Source of the DNA: Symsagittifera roscoffensis
Taxonomy: Eukaryota; Xenacoelomorpha; Acoela; Convolutidae
Assembly (NCBI RefSeq): GCF_963678635.1
Contig: NC_087069.1
Coordinates: 49,183,892-49,247,891, forward strand
DNA: 64,000 nt
Reading direction: 5' to 3'
The notes under the pieces are model-generated. The model was not told the origin of the DNA and did not search any database. It saw only the letters and a program-made list of their open reading frames with translations. Shown here in pieces: positions 23,901-34,490 of this stretch. Both the position numbers and the translations under genes were made by a program. The stretch's first letter is position 1, and the number at the start of each line of letters is the position of its first letter.

Positions 23901-25559
23901 TTCATCCGCTTTATTAGCTTATATCACAAGTGCATCATTCTTAGCTAATGCTTTTTCGAGAACGTTATTTCAAGACTCAACCAATTTTTTTGGCTTTTCC
24001 AATTGGCCCTTCTACACTTTTAGTTTTGCGACTGTGGCCTAGGTAACATTCATATATGGTGATATTCTACCATTCATCAACCCTCAATATTATAACTCAG
24101 ATTTTTAATAGTTTTATATTCGCTCAACTCTACTCCAATGCTCAATTTGAAGAAAAAAGTTAAATTAGACTTTAACTTTGCTATTAATAATTTATATTAG
24201 GACTCGAGAAAGTATATCACATTTTGGAAAAGTACTTTATATAACTCACAGTCGCTGCTCAGCAGTTTTATTGTTTGTATTAGCTTGCCGCTTGCTTTTT
24301 CCTAGTTTAGGACTTTTTTCTTAGCAAAAAACACTTCAATTCGTTGTTATGAAGACTAAGGATCGTAAACGTTTTCAGTTCTAGGAAGGGATCCTGGTCT
24401 AATTGTAAACAGTTTTTCCCTAACTCAATGAGGTACTGCTTTTTTCTAGAAATCAAATCTGTTACTAGATCATTAACTGGTACACTTGACTCTTTCAACT
24501 CACTATAAATATTATGCGTGGCTATAGGTTTACAATACCTGATTGCGTAAAGATTTTGTTTATTGTTCAAAAGAATTTTCTTAAGCTAGTTAGGTGTTAA
24601 GGCTTTAAAATCACTATTACGGTGTCTATTATTAGATTTCTTAACAGCGTCGTGCCAAATGCCAGATAAAAATGTCGGTTCGGTTAGACAGATAGTGATC
24701 AATTTGATACTGACAATTTTTATGGACGTTGGCAGCGTTTGGGTTGAGAGTTAACTCGAGAATGGCCATGCCAGGTTGCGATACACGCTTTTGTGAAGAT
24801 TGTAAAAGAAGTATCAAAGCGTGGTGCGGCAAGCTAGCAGCTACAATGAACATTAGTAATTTTGAATCAAGTTTTAAGGGGATGGAATCTAGCAAACCGC
24901 GACCTGACCACCCGCAACACCCTAAGCTAAAGTATTTGTAGCAAAAAGCGAGGCGAAGTGCTTGATAATACACTACGGGGATCTCCCAAAAATGGTAAAC
25001 TAATTTCAATACAAGTTGTTTAGTTAGCTACGACACGCTTCAAAAAAAGCATTTTTCACTGCGTTTTTCAAAGTTTTTTTTGAAAATTTCGAATTTTTCC
25101 GAAATCTTTCCGAAAATTTTTCAGAACGTTTTTATGAAACGTTTCTTACGCTTTTATCTAACGCTTCAACTTTCAACAGTAACCTGATGCGTTTGCGACT
25201 TTTTAAAGTTTTTTGTTATTTTTTTGCTCAAAAAAGAAAACAAGTTTTGGGCAAAACAACCGACACAGTTGTTTAAACTAACTCACTGGTTTACATACAT
25301 GTTATTAAAATAACGTAATTAAGGTTTATGAGCCAATTTTTTCCCAAAATCATAGATTTTTTTAATCAGGTTTTGGTATCGAGAGAAATTGGGAATAACG
25401 GTTTTGCCATTCAAAAACCTTCTATCAGAACTTAAAGCTTCAAATCAACAAATTCCAAAATTCACAGAAAACTTCGGGTGTCGAGAAAAAATTGGTTGTC
25501 ACGATCCAATTGAACCACAATCCACTGTCAGGATATCTCAAAAGACCTCCCCTTCGGCT
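23901..25559. other. BEL/Pao leader side and unassigned sequence
   Basis: Lies between the gag remains and the minisatellite next to the right LTR-like repeat. Frames at 24307-24570 and 24641-25009 show no recognisable domain and I do not call them genes. Near 25050-25130 there is a local run of diverged TTTCCGAAAATTTTTC words. Confidence 0.3.
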
Positions 25560-26070
25560 AAATGGGGTCGTTTCCGCTAATTGGGTAGTTTCGGCCAACC
25601 AGCTCGTTTCGGCCAATTGGGTCGTTTCGACCAACTGGGTCGTTTCTACCAATTGGGTCGTTACAGCCATTTGGGTCGTTTCGGCCAAATGGGTCGTTTT
25701 GACCGATTTGGTTGTTTCGGACAACTCTCAGCTAATTAGACACTTACGGCCCAAAGGGACTTTTTGGGGCAACTTTCGGCTAATTGCATATTTTGGGCCA
25801 ATTGGGTCACGTTTGGGCAATTTTTGGCTAAATAGAAACTTTCGGCTATTTAAGACTCTTTCGGGCAACTTTTTATTAATTGCACGTTTTCCGCTTTTTG
25901 CACAATTTCGGTCAATTGGTCACTTTCGGGCAATTTTCCGCTAATTGCACACTTTTGGCCAATTAGGTCACGTTCGGGCAACTTCGGCTAACGAACACTT
26001 TTGGACAATTGGGGTTCTTTCGGGCACTTTTCGGCTAACTGCCCACTTTCGGCTAGTTGGGATTATCGTC
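25560..26070. repeat. Degenerate minisatellite, about 20 bp unit
   Basis: The unit GGCCAATTGGGTCGTTTC recurs many times. The left part is regular (25600-25720) and the right part diverged, with TCGGGCAACTTTTCGGCTAA variants. It sits just inside the right LTR-like repeat, where an LTR element would have its leader. The plus- and minus-strand ORFs across it (repeating Val-Val-Ser-Xaa-Asn-Trp or Glu-Thr-Thr-Gln-Leu) are repeat artefacts. Confidence 0.9.
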
Positions 26071-26115
26071 CGGGAATTTCGTTCCCCGAATATCGTCCGG
26101 GTCGGCAGACCAAAA

Positions 26116-26337
26116 TGTGATGCACTCTCGTATCCTGTAAGGCTCGGGCTAAAAAACCTGCTTCAACATCTGTAAATTATCGGCTATTTTAAGCAGATTA
26201 ACATTTGAAAAATAATGTCTGAACAAAAAAGGTGAACAGTAATCGTTTTCCGGTTAACATGAACTCAAAAAACGTTCTCAGCCATCTCAAAAATCTGTAA
26301 ACAAATTTGAGGGCAAACTGACTTAATCGGACAAACC
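26116..26337 (-). repeat. LTR-like direct repeat (5' copy of the BEL/Pao relic)
   Basis: Direct copy of 18738-18950. Immediately inside it on the minus strand comes TTTTGGTCTGCCGACCC, where TGG could open a primer-binding site; the tRNA was not identified. Confidence 0.6.
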
Positions 26338-26561
26338 AGTTATTTCTAGACTTTTTTTATGTCTTAGAAATTCTAATATTAACTTCATAGCTTTCGCGCC
26401 ATGTGACGTCATTACATTAAGCGCAACCAGTATTTATTTGTTCGCAGTACATAACAGCTCTAAACATACCAAATTTTAAATTTCTGTTGAATGGAGTGAG
26501 TTGAAAGGTGGTTTTTGAACCATATTATTAGTTTAGTCAGAAACTAGTTATTAATTGAAAT
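26338..26561 (+). other. Upstream region of the ARM-TIR gene
   Basis: About 225 bases between the LTR-like repeat and the ATG. A possible acceptor (TTTAGTCAG) lies about 30 bases before the ATG but is weaker than those of the other host genes. It contains a TGACGTCA palindrome near 26404, a CRE-like site that may be chance. Confidence 0.35.
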
Positions 26562-28124
26562 ATGACTGAAACGGATGACTGGCGAACTAAGACACGTGAT
26601 GCCGTTAAAACGCTCACAAAACCCGAATTGTCTCATCACACTTTTGAAGCGTTTTCTGCTTTTTTGCAGCTGAAAGAAATCCAGCATCAAACACTTGAAA
26701 ATTCCTGTGCAAGTCATTTTTGCTCGCTATTGGTAAATTTGAGCTTCATTCCATTGTCAATGAATTATCTAAAAGAAGTAAGATCAGAGATGTATCAGAC
26801 AGTTATACTTGATTTACTGGAGAAATTAACAAAAAGCAGCAGCGAGATATGCGAAAACTTCATTAAAAGTGACCTGCATATTTACATAGTTTCAAATCTG
26901 CAAGAGAATCCAGATTTCCAGAAGACTTATTTGGACCGGAAACCAAAACAAAACGGCGCTCATGAAATTATGGGATATTTTCTGGGTATTTTACACAACA
27001 TTGTTCGAAGCTGTAAAGCATTCAGGTCAAATCTGAAAGATTTGAAGGTCAAATACGCCCTGAACAATTTGCTCGACGTTGAAGATGTTTTCATAAGCTC
27101 AAAAGCTCTCTTAATTTTGACTTTTGTAGTCGATGTGAATAACGAAAAAGATCGGAAATTATTATTGGCCAAAAAAATGAATCTAGAGTTTTTGATTAAA
27201 CACGTTTTGCAGTTTACAGATCAAATCAGGACGATAGAATTTGAAACTGATTCCGTAAAGATCCAAACGGATGCAAAATTTGCAGCGCTTGGTTCAGAAG
27301 ATATTTTAGAGCCAATGTCTGTCCTAGCAGCCAATTCGGAGAATTGTCGCGAACTTGTGAAACAAGGAATTGTATCCATTTGCGAAAAAGTTTTGTTTGA
27401 AGCAATGGCGACAGGTTTTTGTGCTAAATATAGTTCTTCGATAAATTCAACGACCAAATGGTCCCTGGTTATTTTACACAGATTGAACAAGAATGCTTTT
27501 TTGAACCCGTTGCTCAATTTCGAAGACCTAATTGCCAAATTCAAACAACACCCAATTGACGACATCGCTGAAATCGCAGACGGATTATTGACATCTAGTG
27601 AGCCAGTTTCAGAAAAAGACTGTTGCAAAAACGAATATTTTTCCAAATATAGTCTCAAGGAACCAAAAAAGCAGACAAGAAATCAGCAGAGAATGGGGGC
27701 GGAAAGAAGTGACAAACATTTTATGATTAGTTACTGTCATAAACAGCAAGGAGTTGCCCAAAAACTCAAGAACGAACTACTCAAAAACGGAATTTACAAT
27801 ATCTGGATAGATTATGACCATATGCATAGAGGTGAAGGCTTGCTAGAAAATATGGCGAATGCAATTGATGGTTCTATAGGCGTGCTTTGCTGTCTTTCTG
27901 CAGATTACAGCTGCAGCAAAAACTGCATGCTTGAATTGCGATACGCTTGGAACAAAAACAAAACGATCATTCCGATCAAAGTAGACCAAAACTTTGAGCC
28001 GGATAAAGTTATCCTTCTGTGCATTGGCGACAGTTTTCGCTTTGACTTTTCAACCGATGATTGTTTTTCTCATAACTTTCCCTCCCTGCTGCAAAAATTG
28101 CACATTACTCAATCGAAAAAGTAG
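26562..28124 (+). CDS. ARM-repeat and TIR-domain protein (intact, single exon)
   Basis: 520 residues with a TAG stop and AATAAA about 120 bases later. Residues 1-345 are Leu-rich paired helices of armadillo/HEAT type. Residues about 386-500 form a TIR domain: KHFMISYCHKQQGVAQKL (strand A and helix), IWIDYDHMHRGEGLLENMA (BB-loop region), GVLCCLSADYSCSKNCMLE and IIPIKV. Glu458 in CMLE occupies the position of the catalytic glutamate in NAD-cleaving TIR domains such as SARM1, so enzyme activity is possible but inferred. There is no SAM domain, signal peptide or membrane segment, so it is probably cytosolic. Similar ARM-TIR proteins are abundant in some invertebrates (rotifers, lancelets). The uninterrupted frame between decayed retroelements, without introns, suggests recent duplication or retroposition under selection. 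Role in innate immunity or cell death is inference. Confidence 0.88.
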   Translation: MTETDDWRTKTRDAVKTLTKPELSHHTFEAFSAFLQLKEIQHQTLENSCASHFCSLLVNLSFIPLSMNYLKEVRSEMYQTVILDLLEKLTKSSSEICENFIKSDLHIYIVSNLQENPDFQKTYLDRKPKQNGAHEIMGYFLGILHNIVRSCKAFRSNLKDLKVKYALNNLLDVEDVFISSKALLILTFVVDVNNEKDRKLLLAKKMNLEFLIKHVLQFTDQIRTIEFETDSVKIQTDAKFAALGSEDILEPMSVLAANSENCRELVKQGIVSICEKVLFEAMATGFCAKYSSSINSTTKWSLVILHRLNKNAFLNPLLNFEDLIAKFKQHPIDDIAEIADGLLTSSEPVSEKDCCKNEYFSKYSLKEPKKQTRNQQRMGAERSDKHFMISYCHKQQGVAQKLKNELLKNGIYNIWIDYDHMHRGEGLLENMANAIDGSIGVLCCLSADYSCSKNCMLELRYAWNKNKTIIPIKVDQNFEPDKVILLCIGDSFRFDFSTDDCFSHNFPSLLQKLHITQSKK

Positions 28125-28372
28125 AAAGATTGGTAATGAATTGAAACTGTGTTAAGTGGTGTGGTGTCGCAATGAATGAGCGAATAGACAAGCCGTGTTG
28201 ATCTTTTGTTAGATAATCATATCGCTGAATTTTTGAAATTTCACTTAATAAACATTTTTTAAACATCTATGATCAGAATTAAACTTATACTTTATACTTC
28301 TATGGGCTTCCAGTAGTTATTATTGGAATGTTGCAGTAGCTTTAAGCGAGGATGGCGCAGAGGACACCCTTG
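28125..28372 (+). other. 3' UTR of the ARM-TIR gene
   Basis: AATAAA in TTAATAAACATTT near 28246 is a plausible polyadenylation signal. The retroelement LTR follows. Confidence 0.5.
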
Positions 28373-28648
28373 TGTGGTGGTAGAGTAAAGACCACCAAGT
28401 ATTTGAGGACAAAAGGTTGAAATGAATTGTCCTATTATCATTTAACGTTGATCGTTTGATCGCAACAAAATAGACACATGCCAATCGTGTCTATTATTTT
28501 CATCAGCTTTGCGGTGCTAAAACTAACTCACTCTTCGTAAACTATTGAAAGATATTAGTTATTTATCATTCTATCATTCCCATTACTATTTATTACCTTT
28601 ACTGCTAGTTCAACCTTCTTTTAAGTTCAGTTTTCAGATAGAGTTTAG
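28373..28648 (+). repeat. 5' LTR of a decayed Ty3/Gypsy element
   Basis: Direct repeat of 32372-32651 with moderate divergence. Both begin TGTGGTGG and soon reach CCACCAAGT, a short terminal hairpin, then share CATTTAACGTTGATCG and TTTTCATCAGCTTTGC. Confidence 0.75.
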
Positions 28649-28672
28649 TTTCTTCATCTGAACTGCTAGGAG

Positions 28673-29750
28673 TCCTTATTCTTGAGAAAATCGTCGGCTG
28701 AATCTCAGACCCAGCACCAATACATGACAACCACTGCCGAAATGAAAAGCTTTTCCAACTCCAGAATCAAGAACAGAAGCGGACAAGAGGACCGCAGGGA
28801 ACAAAGCAGCAGTCAGAAAAACAAACGAAGCGAACGATGAATGACGGAAGAAGGGACCCAAAATAAGTCTAAGGGTCTACTACCACAAAGCAGACCCACG
28901 AACCAAATTAAAATTATTCTTTGCCTCAGGAAATGAAGCAAAGAAGAGGTTTTTGCAACAACACGCACAGTAAAATCTCAACTCAGTAAAACTCAAATGT
29001 TTCCATGACGCTTGTGAACAACTATTCAAACGTGAGAAAAATTTTATCTTTAAAAGGATGCAGATTTACAGAGCATCACATGGAAAAGGAGAAGTTCTCG
29101 AATATTTTTCATCTCTGCCTAGCATGGCAAGCCTCTAAGTGTGGATGGACCGAGAAAATTAAGAATTAAGTCATCTCCGAAATATATATCACAAAAATGA
29201 GATTTTCTGACATAAAAAGATATTAGACCAGAAAACATAGTAGACGACACCATCAAATCAGCGTTGTTGCAGGTTAAAGGGCTCGAAACAGCGAACCCAC
29301 TCCAAAAGAAGAATCCGTCTGCAGTAAGCAACTCGACAAATTTAATCAATTCTTCCAATCAATTTTGGAAAAAAACCACTAATGACCATCCAAGCTAAAA
29401 ACAATGTCGAAAACAGAATTAAAAAGCGCTAGGGAAAGAAAAATTGAAATGAAAATGTCAACAAGCCCAATCGAACACCCCATCCAAATCATGTTATTGC
29501 TGTGAAAAAAGATTCACACCTGAACAAAAGCCGAAATGCCCAGTCATGGGAGCATTATGCAGAAGCTGAGGAAAAAGGGACACTTCGCTAAATATTGTAA
29601 TAGCACGCAAGTTGCCAAAGTCGAACAACCGGAGCTGGACGAGGAAGATTGCAGCTTCCGAGACGCAAACAGCGAAGAGAAAAATTCGGCCCTAAAGTCT
29701 CTGGTTTATCATTTGGACGGGTTTAGTCAAAAATCTAGTAGTAGTTAACT
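28673..29750 (+). pseudogene. Gag relic with damaged CCHC zinc knuckle
   Basis: The frame at 29536-29748 contains KKGHFAKYC, the second half of a retroviral-type zinc knuckle. The first two cysteines are encoded just upstream (near 29553-29562) but in a shifted frame, so the knuckle is broken. Further upstream the charged gag-like sequence is interrupted by stops. Confidence 0.65.
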
Positions 29751-29779
29751 CCGCCACAGGCAATACTAAGTGCCTCCGA

Positions 29780-29960
29780 GCAATGTTGAAATCATGAGGC
29801 CCATTGTTCAGCGCCACTATCGACACTGGGTGTCCAGAATCATTCGTTAACAAACGTACGGCAGGTTTTTTGTTAGCAAAAGATCCTAACGGAAGAATCC
29901 TATCTCTGATTAAGAACCCGACAAGCACAACCTACGTTGATTAAAAAATCAAGCCTTTGA
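29780..29960 (+). pseudogene. Retropepsin relic (DTG motif)
   Basis: One short plus-strand frame reads FSATIDTGCPESFVNK, the active-site region of Ty3/Gypsy proteases. Its surroundings are broken by stops. It follows the knuckle relic as expected. Confidence 0.7.
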
Positions 29961-31874
29961 AACTCTATGGAACTGGGGAGAGTAACAACAGAATTAAAGC
30001 CTCCTATAAGTCCAGTCAACGCAATTTCAGAAGATAAAGGCCACAAATCAGATGAAACAAGGTTTTGGAGGAAGCAAAATGGCAAAAAATACATTACAAT
30101 TCCCAAGTTTTACACATTCTGAAGTTACACTCATTCATTAATAGACAGAATCATTGTCTCCTACTTTACATCTAAGTCTCAACAGCCTCAATTCTTCAAT
30201 ACCAGTTAACTAAAAAAACCTAAGTTTTCAGAGAAACCATATGAGTAAATTTGATCTTCCTTCAATAAGTCAATCAATGAGAGAAGCAATGCTGAAACTC
30301 TCATTTCCAACAGGAAACGAACAAGAGTGATTCAGTCAACAGAAACAAGACAAACTATGCCTGAACACTTTCGAATTTCAGGGTGAACGGATTAAAAAAT
30401 TCGGTGAGAGTCAACATGATTGATGGTCAGGCCAGGAATAGGACGACACCAAAAATTCCGATTCTTACACTAGACAGGAATTCATTCACAACGGGATTCC
30501 AAAACCTTCTAGATGCGGATCTACTGGGGAAGTTTACAACCGAAGACAGTCAGTTAGGACAACTAAGGAAGTATACCGAGGAATATAAAAACAGATCAGT
30601 ATTCTGAGTTCAAAAACGCTAAACTATCAGATTTCTGCAAATATGAGGAGATAAAACATTTAGTTTGCCCAGTAGGCGATCACCGTGGTTGCGAATTGAC
30701 GGAAAGGTGTGTTCAGTCTCGCAAAAGAACTTTGGGCACAATGCGATTAGACTCAAATTTTGAGGTTATCCAATCAATGGTCAAATCAATTTTAGGAGAA
30801 ACTCGTAAAACACGTGAGAGTATTCTAAAAAGTCTCCATTTGAACTTCCTTATGGCCGGTAATTAGGTTCATAATGGTCTAATTTTAGCAATAAACTAAT
30901 CATTTCTTTAAGATCAGACCAGCAACAGCTCGAGAGATCCATGCTGAAGCCAGAAGAAACTCGAGAGTCAGCCGATTCAAAGATCAGACTGAAGGTGGTG
31001 AAGAGGGGAATGGTGAGTAGAAAAGTTTCACCGAAACTGAAGAAGTCAGTGGAAGCGCCAGTTAGCATCAGGTTCCTAAAGAATCTTGCAAAGGCGGTAA
31101 GCGATTGGAAACTGCAGAAGAGGAAGGATCAGAAGCCCTGACAGATAAGAATCCCCTCCTCTCGCTGCAAGTCTCAGAAGCGATATTCATCAAGGGACAC
31201 AGAGATTTAGAGTAGAACAGGAGATGCCAGTTCAGAGGCCAAAAACAAGTAACCTTGAGTTCGATATATTGCGTTGTCCGGAAAAAGTGGTTATTTATCG
31301 GAAGATTTTGAATAGAAAATCGGGCGCCCATGATTTAAAATTTTTAATGGGCTAATCGCTAAAATTACTAACAACACCTGTATCACTGACAAAGGGCAAA
31401 TTAATTAGAAAGAACCATATATCATTTAAACGGAAATTCAAATCAGTACATTGTTAAGATTTAGGTTTCAAAGACACCAGTCACAAGCGGGCCGAGGAAA
31501 CTTCTTCACTAGTGGCCAGACGTATCTCCGGTATCTAAGTCGACAGAAGATTCAGATTCTGAGAAGAAAGAAGAGTTTTCGCCAAACTATATAAACAACA
31601 AGCAAAGACAATGAAGCTGTATACGTTATTTCTGAGAAGCAGATTTCTGAGAAGAAACCTCCAACTTTAGCTGCCAGATATACAGCCTCGCCCAATATAC
31701 TACTTAACATTCCCAGCGGCGGAGTCATAGACTTAACTTTGTTTTCAAGTAGCTCACCGGAACAAGGAGTACAAGCGGTACCAAGAAGAAACGAGCCAGA
31801 AAACCAGGAGACAAATAAAAGCCCGATAACAACAGTACAATTGTGCAAGGTGCAAGCAAGATTTTAGCGGAAAA
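29961..31874 (+). other. Unrecognised internal part of the Ty3/Gypsy relic
   Basis: Short frames such as 30383-30607 and 30941-31141 may be pol fragments but show no motif I trust. Confidence 0.3.
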
Positions 31875-32324
31875 ATGTCCGATATCGTCTGCAATCATAG
31901 CGAAGAAAATGCAAACTACGAGCTGGAGCATTGCAGAGAGCTGCTTGATATCGTCTCTTTCGATAGTAAAGAAGACGACGACTTCACTGGGCAAAGAAGT
32001 GAAGACGAAAGCAACAGGCTCGGGAACCAATTCAGTAGAGGTGGAAGATTAGCCGAGAGAGAAGTCTGGAGAAATCAAAACTACGGACAAAATGGAAACT
32101 CCGGACAAAATCGGACCAGTTCTGGACCATCCAAACATCAAGATACGAGTGTGGAAGAGAAGTCATGGAAAGATAAGCTTCAGGCAATTCCAGTATCAGC
32201 GGGGGATATTCCGTCTTCGTCAGGGAACACGCCGTCGCCAAGGAGGAAATTGAAGAGACCTATGGTTATGTTTTACAAATCAGACGAAGCACAGGAGAAG
32301 AAAACGGATAAAACTTTTGTTTAG
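31875..32324 (+). pseudogene. Possible pol C-terminal tail of the Ty3/Gypsy relic
   Basis: A 149-codon frame, highly polar, ending shortly before the 3' LTR, with SPRRKLKRP near the end. This resembles the basic Arg/Pro tail after integrase in many Ty3/Gypsy elements. The evidence is position and composition only. Confidence 0.35.
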
Positions 32325-32371
32325 AGTGAAATAAATATAATACGTTGTTAGAAATTTTCCCAGTGGGGAAA

Positions 32372-32651
32372 TGTGGTGGCAGAGTATTGTCCACCAAGTG
32401 TTTGATGACATAAGGTTGAATTGAATTGTCCTGTTATCATTTAACGTTGATCGGTTGATCGCTACGAATAAGACACCTGCCAATCTTGTCTATAATTTTC
32501 ATCAGCTTTGCTGTGCTTAACTGAAGCTAACCTACTTTTTGTAAGTTTCTGACAGATTATAGTTGCTTAACAATCTTATGTTCTCATAACTACTTTTTAT
32601 CTTTACTACTGATTCAATCTGATTATTTTTTCAGCTTTAAGGTAGAGTTTA
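32372..32651 (+). repeat. 3' LTR of the decayed Ty3/Gypsy element
   Basis: Partner of 28373-28648. Starts TGTGGTGGCAGAG and ends near GGTAGAGTTTAG. Confidence 0.75.
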
Positions 32652-33029
32652 GGGGATATCACACCTTGTCCAGTACTCTTGCAATTCTTTCGGAATCTCT
32701 TAAGATCTTCAATGAAAAAAATCATATCAACATTTTTGAAAACTATCCTTGCCAAAACTAGGTTGCTTAGCAGATTAGGAACATCAGCACCATCACCATT
32801 GTGAACATCAAATGAAAATTAGTTGAGTGAAAACACTAGCTTTTGTTAAAAACTCTTTTATAGCTTGTGGGCTAGTTTTTTCGTTGGTATCATTAGTTTT
32901 TCAACTTTTTTTAATTGATGAAAAATGAGCGCTGAGTCATCGAGACTAGTTCTAGATAGGCAGTTTACAATTGATTAGTTACCGATGAACTGCTATCACG
33001 AAATATGAAAACACGTTTCCGTTTTATGC
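32652..33029. other. Spacer
   Basis: No gene or repeat is recognised. Confidence 0.3.
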
Positions 33030-33310
33030 AGAGGCGGATTTAGGGGGGGGGGGGGGGGGGGTTGCTTTATGCTACTCTGAGATAACCATGTTTGAGGACT
33101 GACTGATAATTTTTCTAAAGGCGCCTTATGCGCCAATATATACTGTTTTTGAGGGAGCGCGCGCCGAAAAAGCTTAGTTTTTTGGTCAGAATTTTCCACA
33201 AAAAAGTGCCTACAAATTCCTTTTTTGGTTTGTTTTTTATTTGTGCCTGCGGCGCAGAAAACTTTGCCAAAACAAGTCTTTTTAAAGCTCGGAAATCAAT
33301 TTGGTCGGCC
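33030..33310. mobile_element. Possible hAT-type fragment with CAGAGGCGGATTTAGGGG end
   Basis: GCAGAGGCGGATTTAG is followed by a run of 19 G (33043-33061). CAGAGGCGGA with a G run is a common hAT-type terminus in animals. The interior has GGCGCCTTATGCGCC and GGAGCGCGCGCC palindromes, unlike the AT-rich surroundings. No matching far end was found, so this is a partial copy. Confidence 0.4.
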
Positions 33311-34012
33311 TAAAAAAAGTCGACATTGTAATCTAACAATTTTTGAAAAAACGTTTAAAATTTACCCTGTATCAAAGAGTTCTTCAAAGTTTACCCTGTA
33401 TTTCGATCTTGGAAAAGCTTGCCAAGATCATGGCTAAGGGTTATCCATGAAACATGGATATCTTGCCACAATCTTGCATGATCTTCCTTGAAAGCTTTTG
33501 TCATCAAGGAAAACTAGTTCGCTCGTTTGAATTTCTCTAGATCCACATCAATAGAAACAAAAACTCTTAACAAACATTCTGTGGCGCTGAAGTTCTAAAA
33601 ATTTGCTCAACTTTAAAGGTCCATACATTTATGGGTATGTACAACGATGCGTACATACAAACTGGACCTAGGCAAATCAGGCGACAAGCCATTTAGACGA
33701 CAAAAAGTATAAACATCCAAGTTTATTACACATGCTAGCAATGCCATCCCAATAAGTTTTTACATATTTCTGAAATTGAAGACTGAATACCGATATAATT
33801 TCGATAGAAGGAAGCTGAGAAGGAACAATTGAGTCGAATGGAAGAATTGAGCCCAAAAGTTAAGAAGTTTTCTATAGCATAAGAAAAAAATTCGCAAACA
33901 AAAATAAACAGTACGATCAAAACCAAAACAGAGCAGAGGACACTCTGTCAAAGATGTGAAAATCAGCAAAACTTACATTTGAAGGAGGATGGTGAAGTGA
34001 TCTCAACGGGAG
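33311..34012. other. Spacer
   Basis: Contains TTTACCCTGTAT twice near 33361 and 33390 but no gene. Confidence 0.3.
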
Positions 34013-34020
34013 GAGTGCAG

Positions 34021-34192
34021 GGATCTACTTAACAATTACCCCCTTTTAGGAAAGGGGGGGGGGGGCATTTGTTAATTAGATTAAATTAACGCATTTTCGA
34101 CCAATCACACTGCAGCAAAATTGGAAGTCTCAATACAAAATTCTAGCACTATTTTACTGCATCAAGAGGGGTGACAATTCTTAAGTAGATCC
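34021..34192 (+). mobile_element. 172 bp MITE with perfect 8 bp target duplication
   Basis: The termini GGATCTACTTAACAATTACC (34021) and the mirrored AATTCTTAAGTAGATCC (ending 34192) are inverted repeats. The flanks are GAGTGCAG at 34013-34020 and again at 34193-34200, an exact 8 bp target duplication. The interior has a G run and no ORF. The ends resemble those of the 3658-3957 element (GGATC plus TTAAC), so they may share a transposase source. Confidence 0.9.
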
Positions 34193-34490
34193 GAGTGCAG
34201 TCCAGATGGATGACCGACCAGGTTAAGCTGGAAACACTCAGAAATGCCAGAAGCAGGGGAGGAAACAAAGCTGGAAAAGCAGCTAAAATCTTTCAAGGAG
34301 TTAAGGGCTCTCTATCACAAAAGGAGAATCAAATGTCTCAACATACTTTTAGGTAATTAATGGTTAAACTCACAATTTATGCATAGTAAGACCTGGACAA
34401 AGTCTTAAATTCAGTATGATCATCATGAATTGACAAATTTTCACACCTTTGTTCAACTTAATTCTACGTTGTTTGCGTAATTGCGTAAAG

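Larger units (their letters stand above)
18738..26337 (-). mobile_element. Decayed BEL/Pao-type LTR retrotransposon
   Basis: On the minus strand the order from right to left is LTR-like repeat (26116-26337), minisatellite, gag remains (to about 23900), aspartic protease, reverse transcriptase, RNase H/integrase boundary, left LTR-like repeat (18738-18950). The total of about 7.6 kb suits BEL/Pao. All coding parts are broken by stops and frameshifts, and the LTR copies are well diverged, so this is an old insertion. Confidence 0.75.
28373..32651 (+). mobile_element. Decayed, internally reduced Ty3/Gypsy-type LTR element
   Basis: Two LTRs of about 280 bp flank 3.7 kb of plus-strand remains. 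Gag leader from about 28673, a CCHC knuckle relic near 29560, a DTG protease relic near 29820, and a polar C-terminal tail near 32324. I could not recognise RT or integrase motifs, so most of pol has been deleted or has decayed beyond recognition by eye. Confidence 0.75.

Noticed and set aside
25600..25720. Regular short repeats resembling a CRISPR array
   Set aside because: Contiguous repeats without unique spacers, in an animal genome.
25440..25944. ORFs of 94 and 150 codons with repeating peptides
   Set aside because: Both come from reading the 20 bp minisatellite on each strand; no domain, splice site or flanking gene structure.
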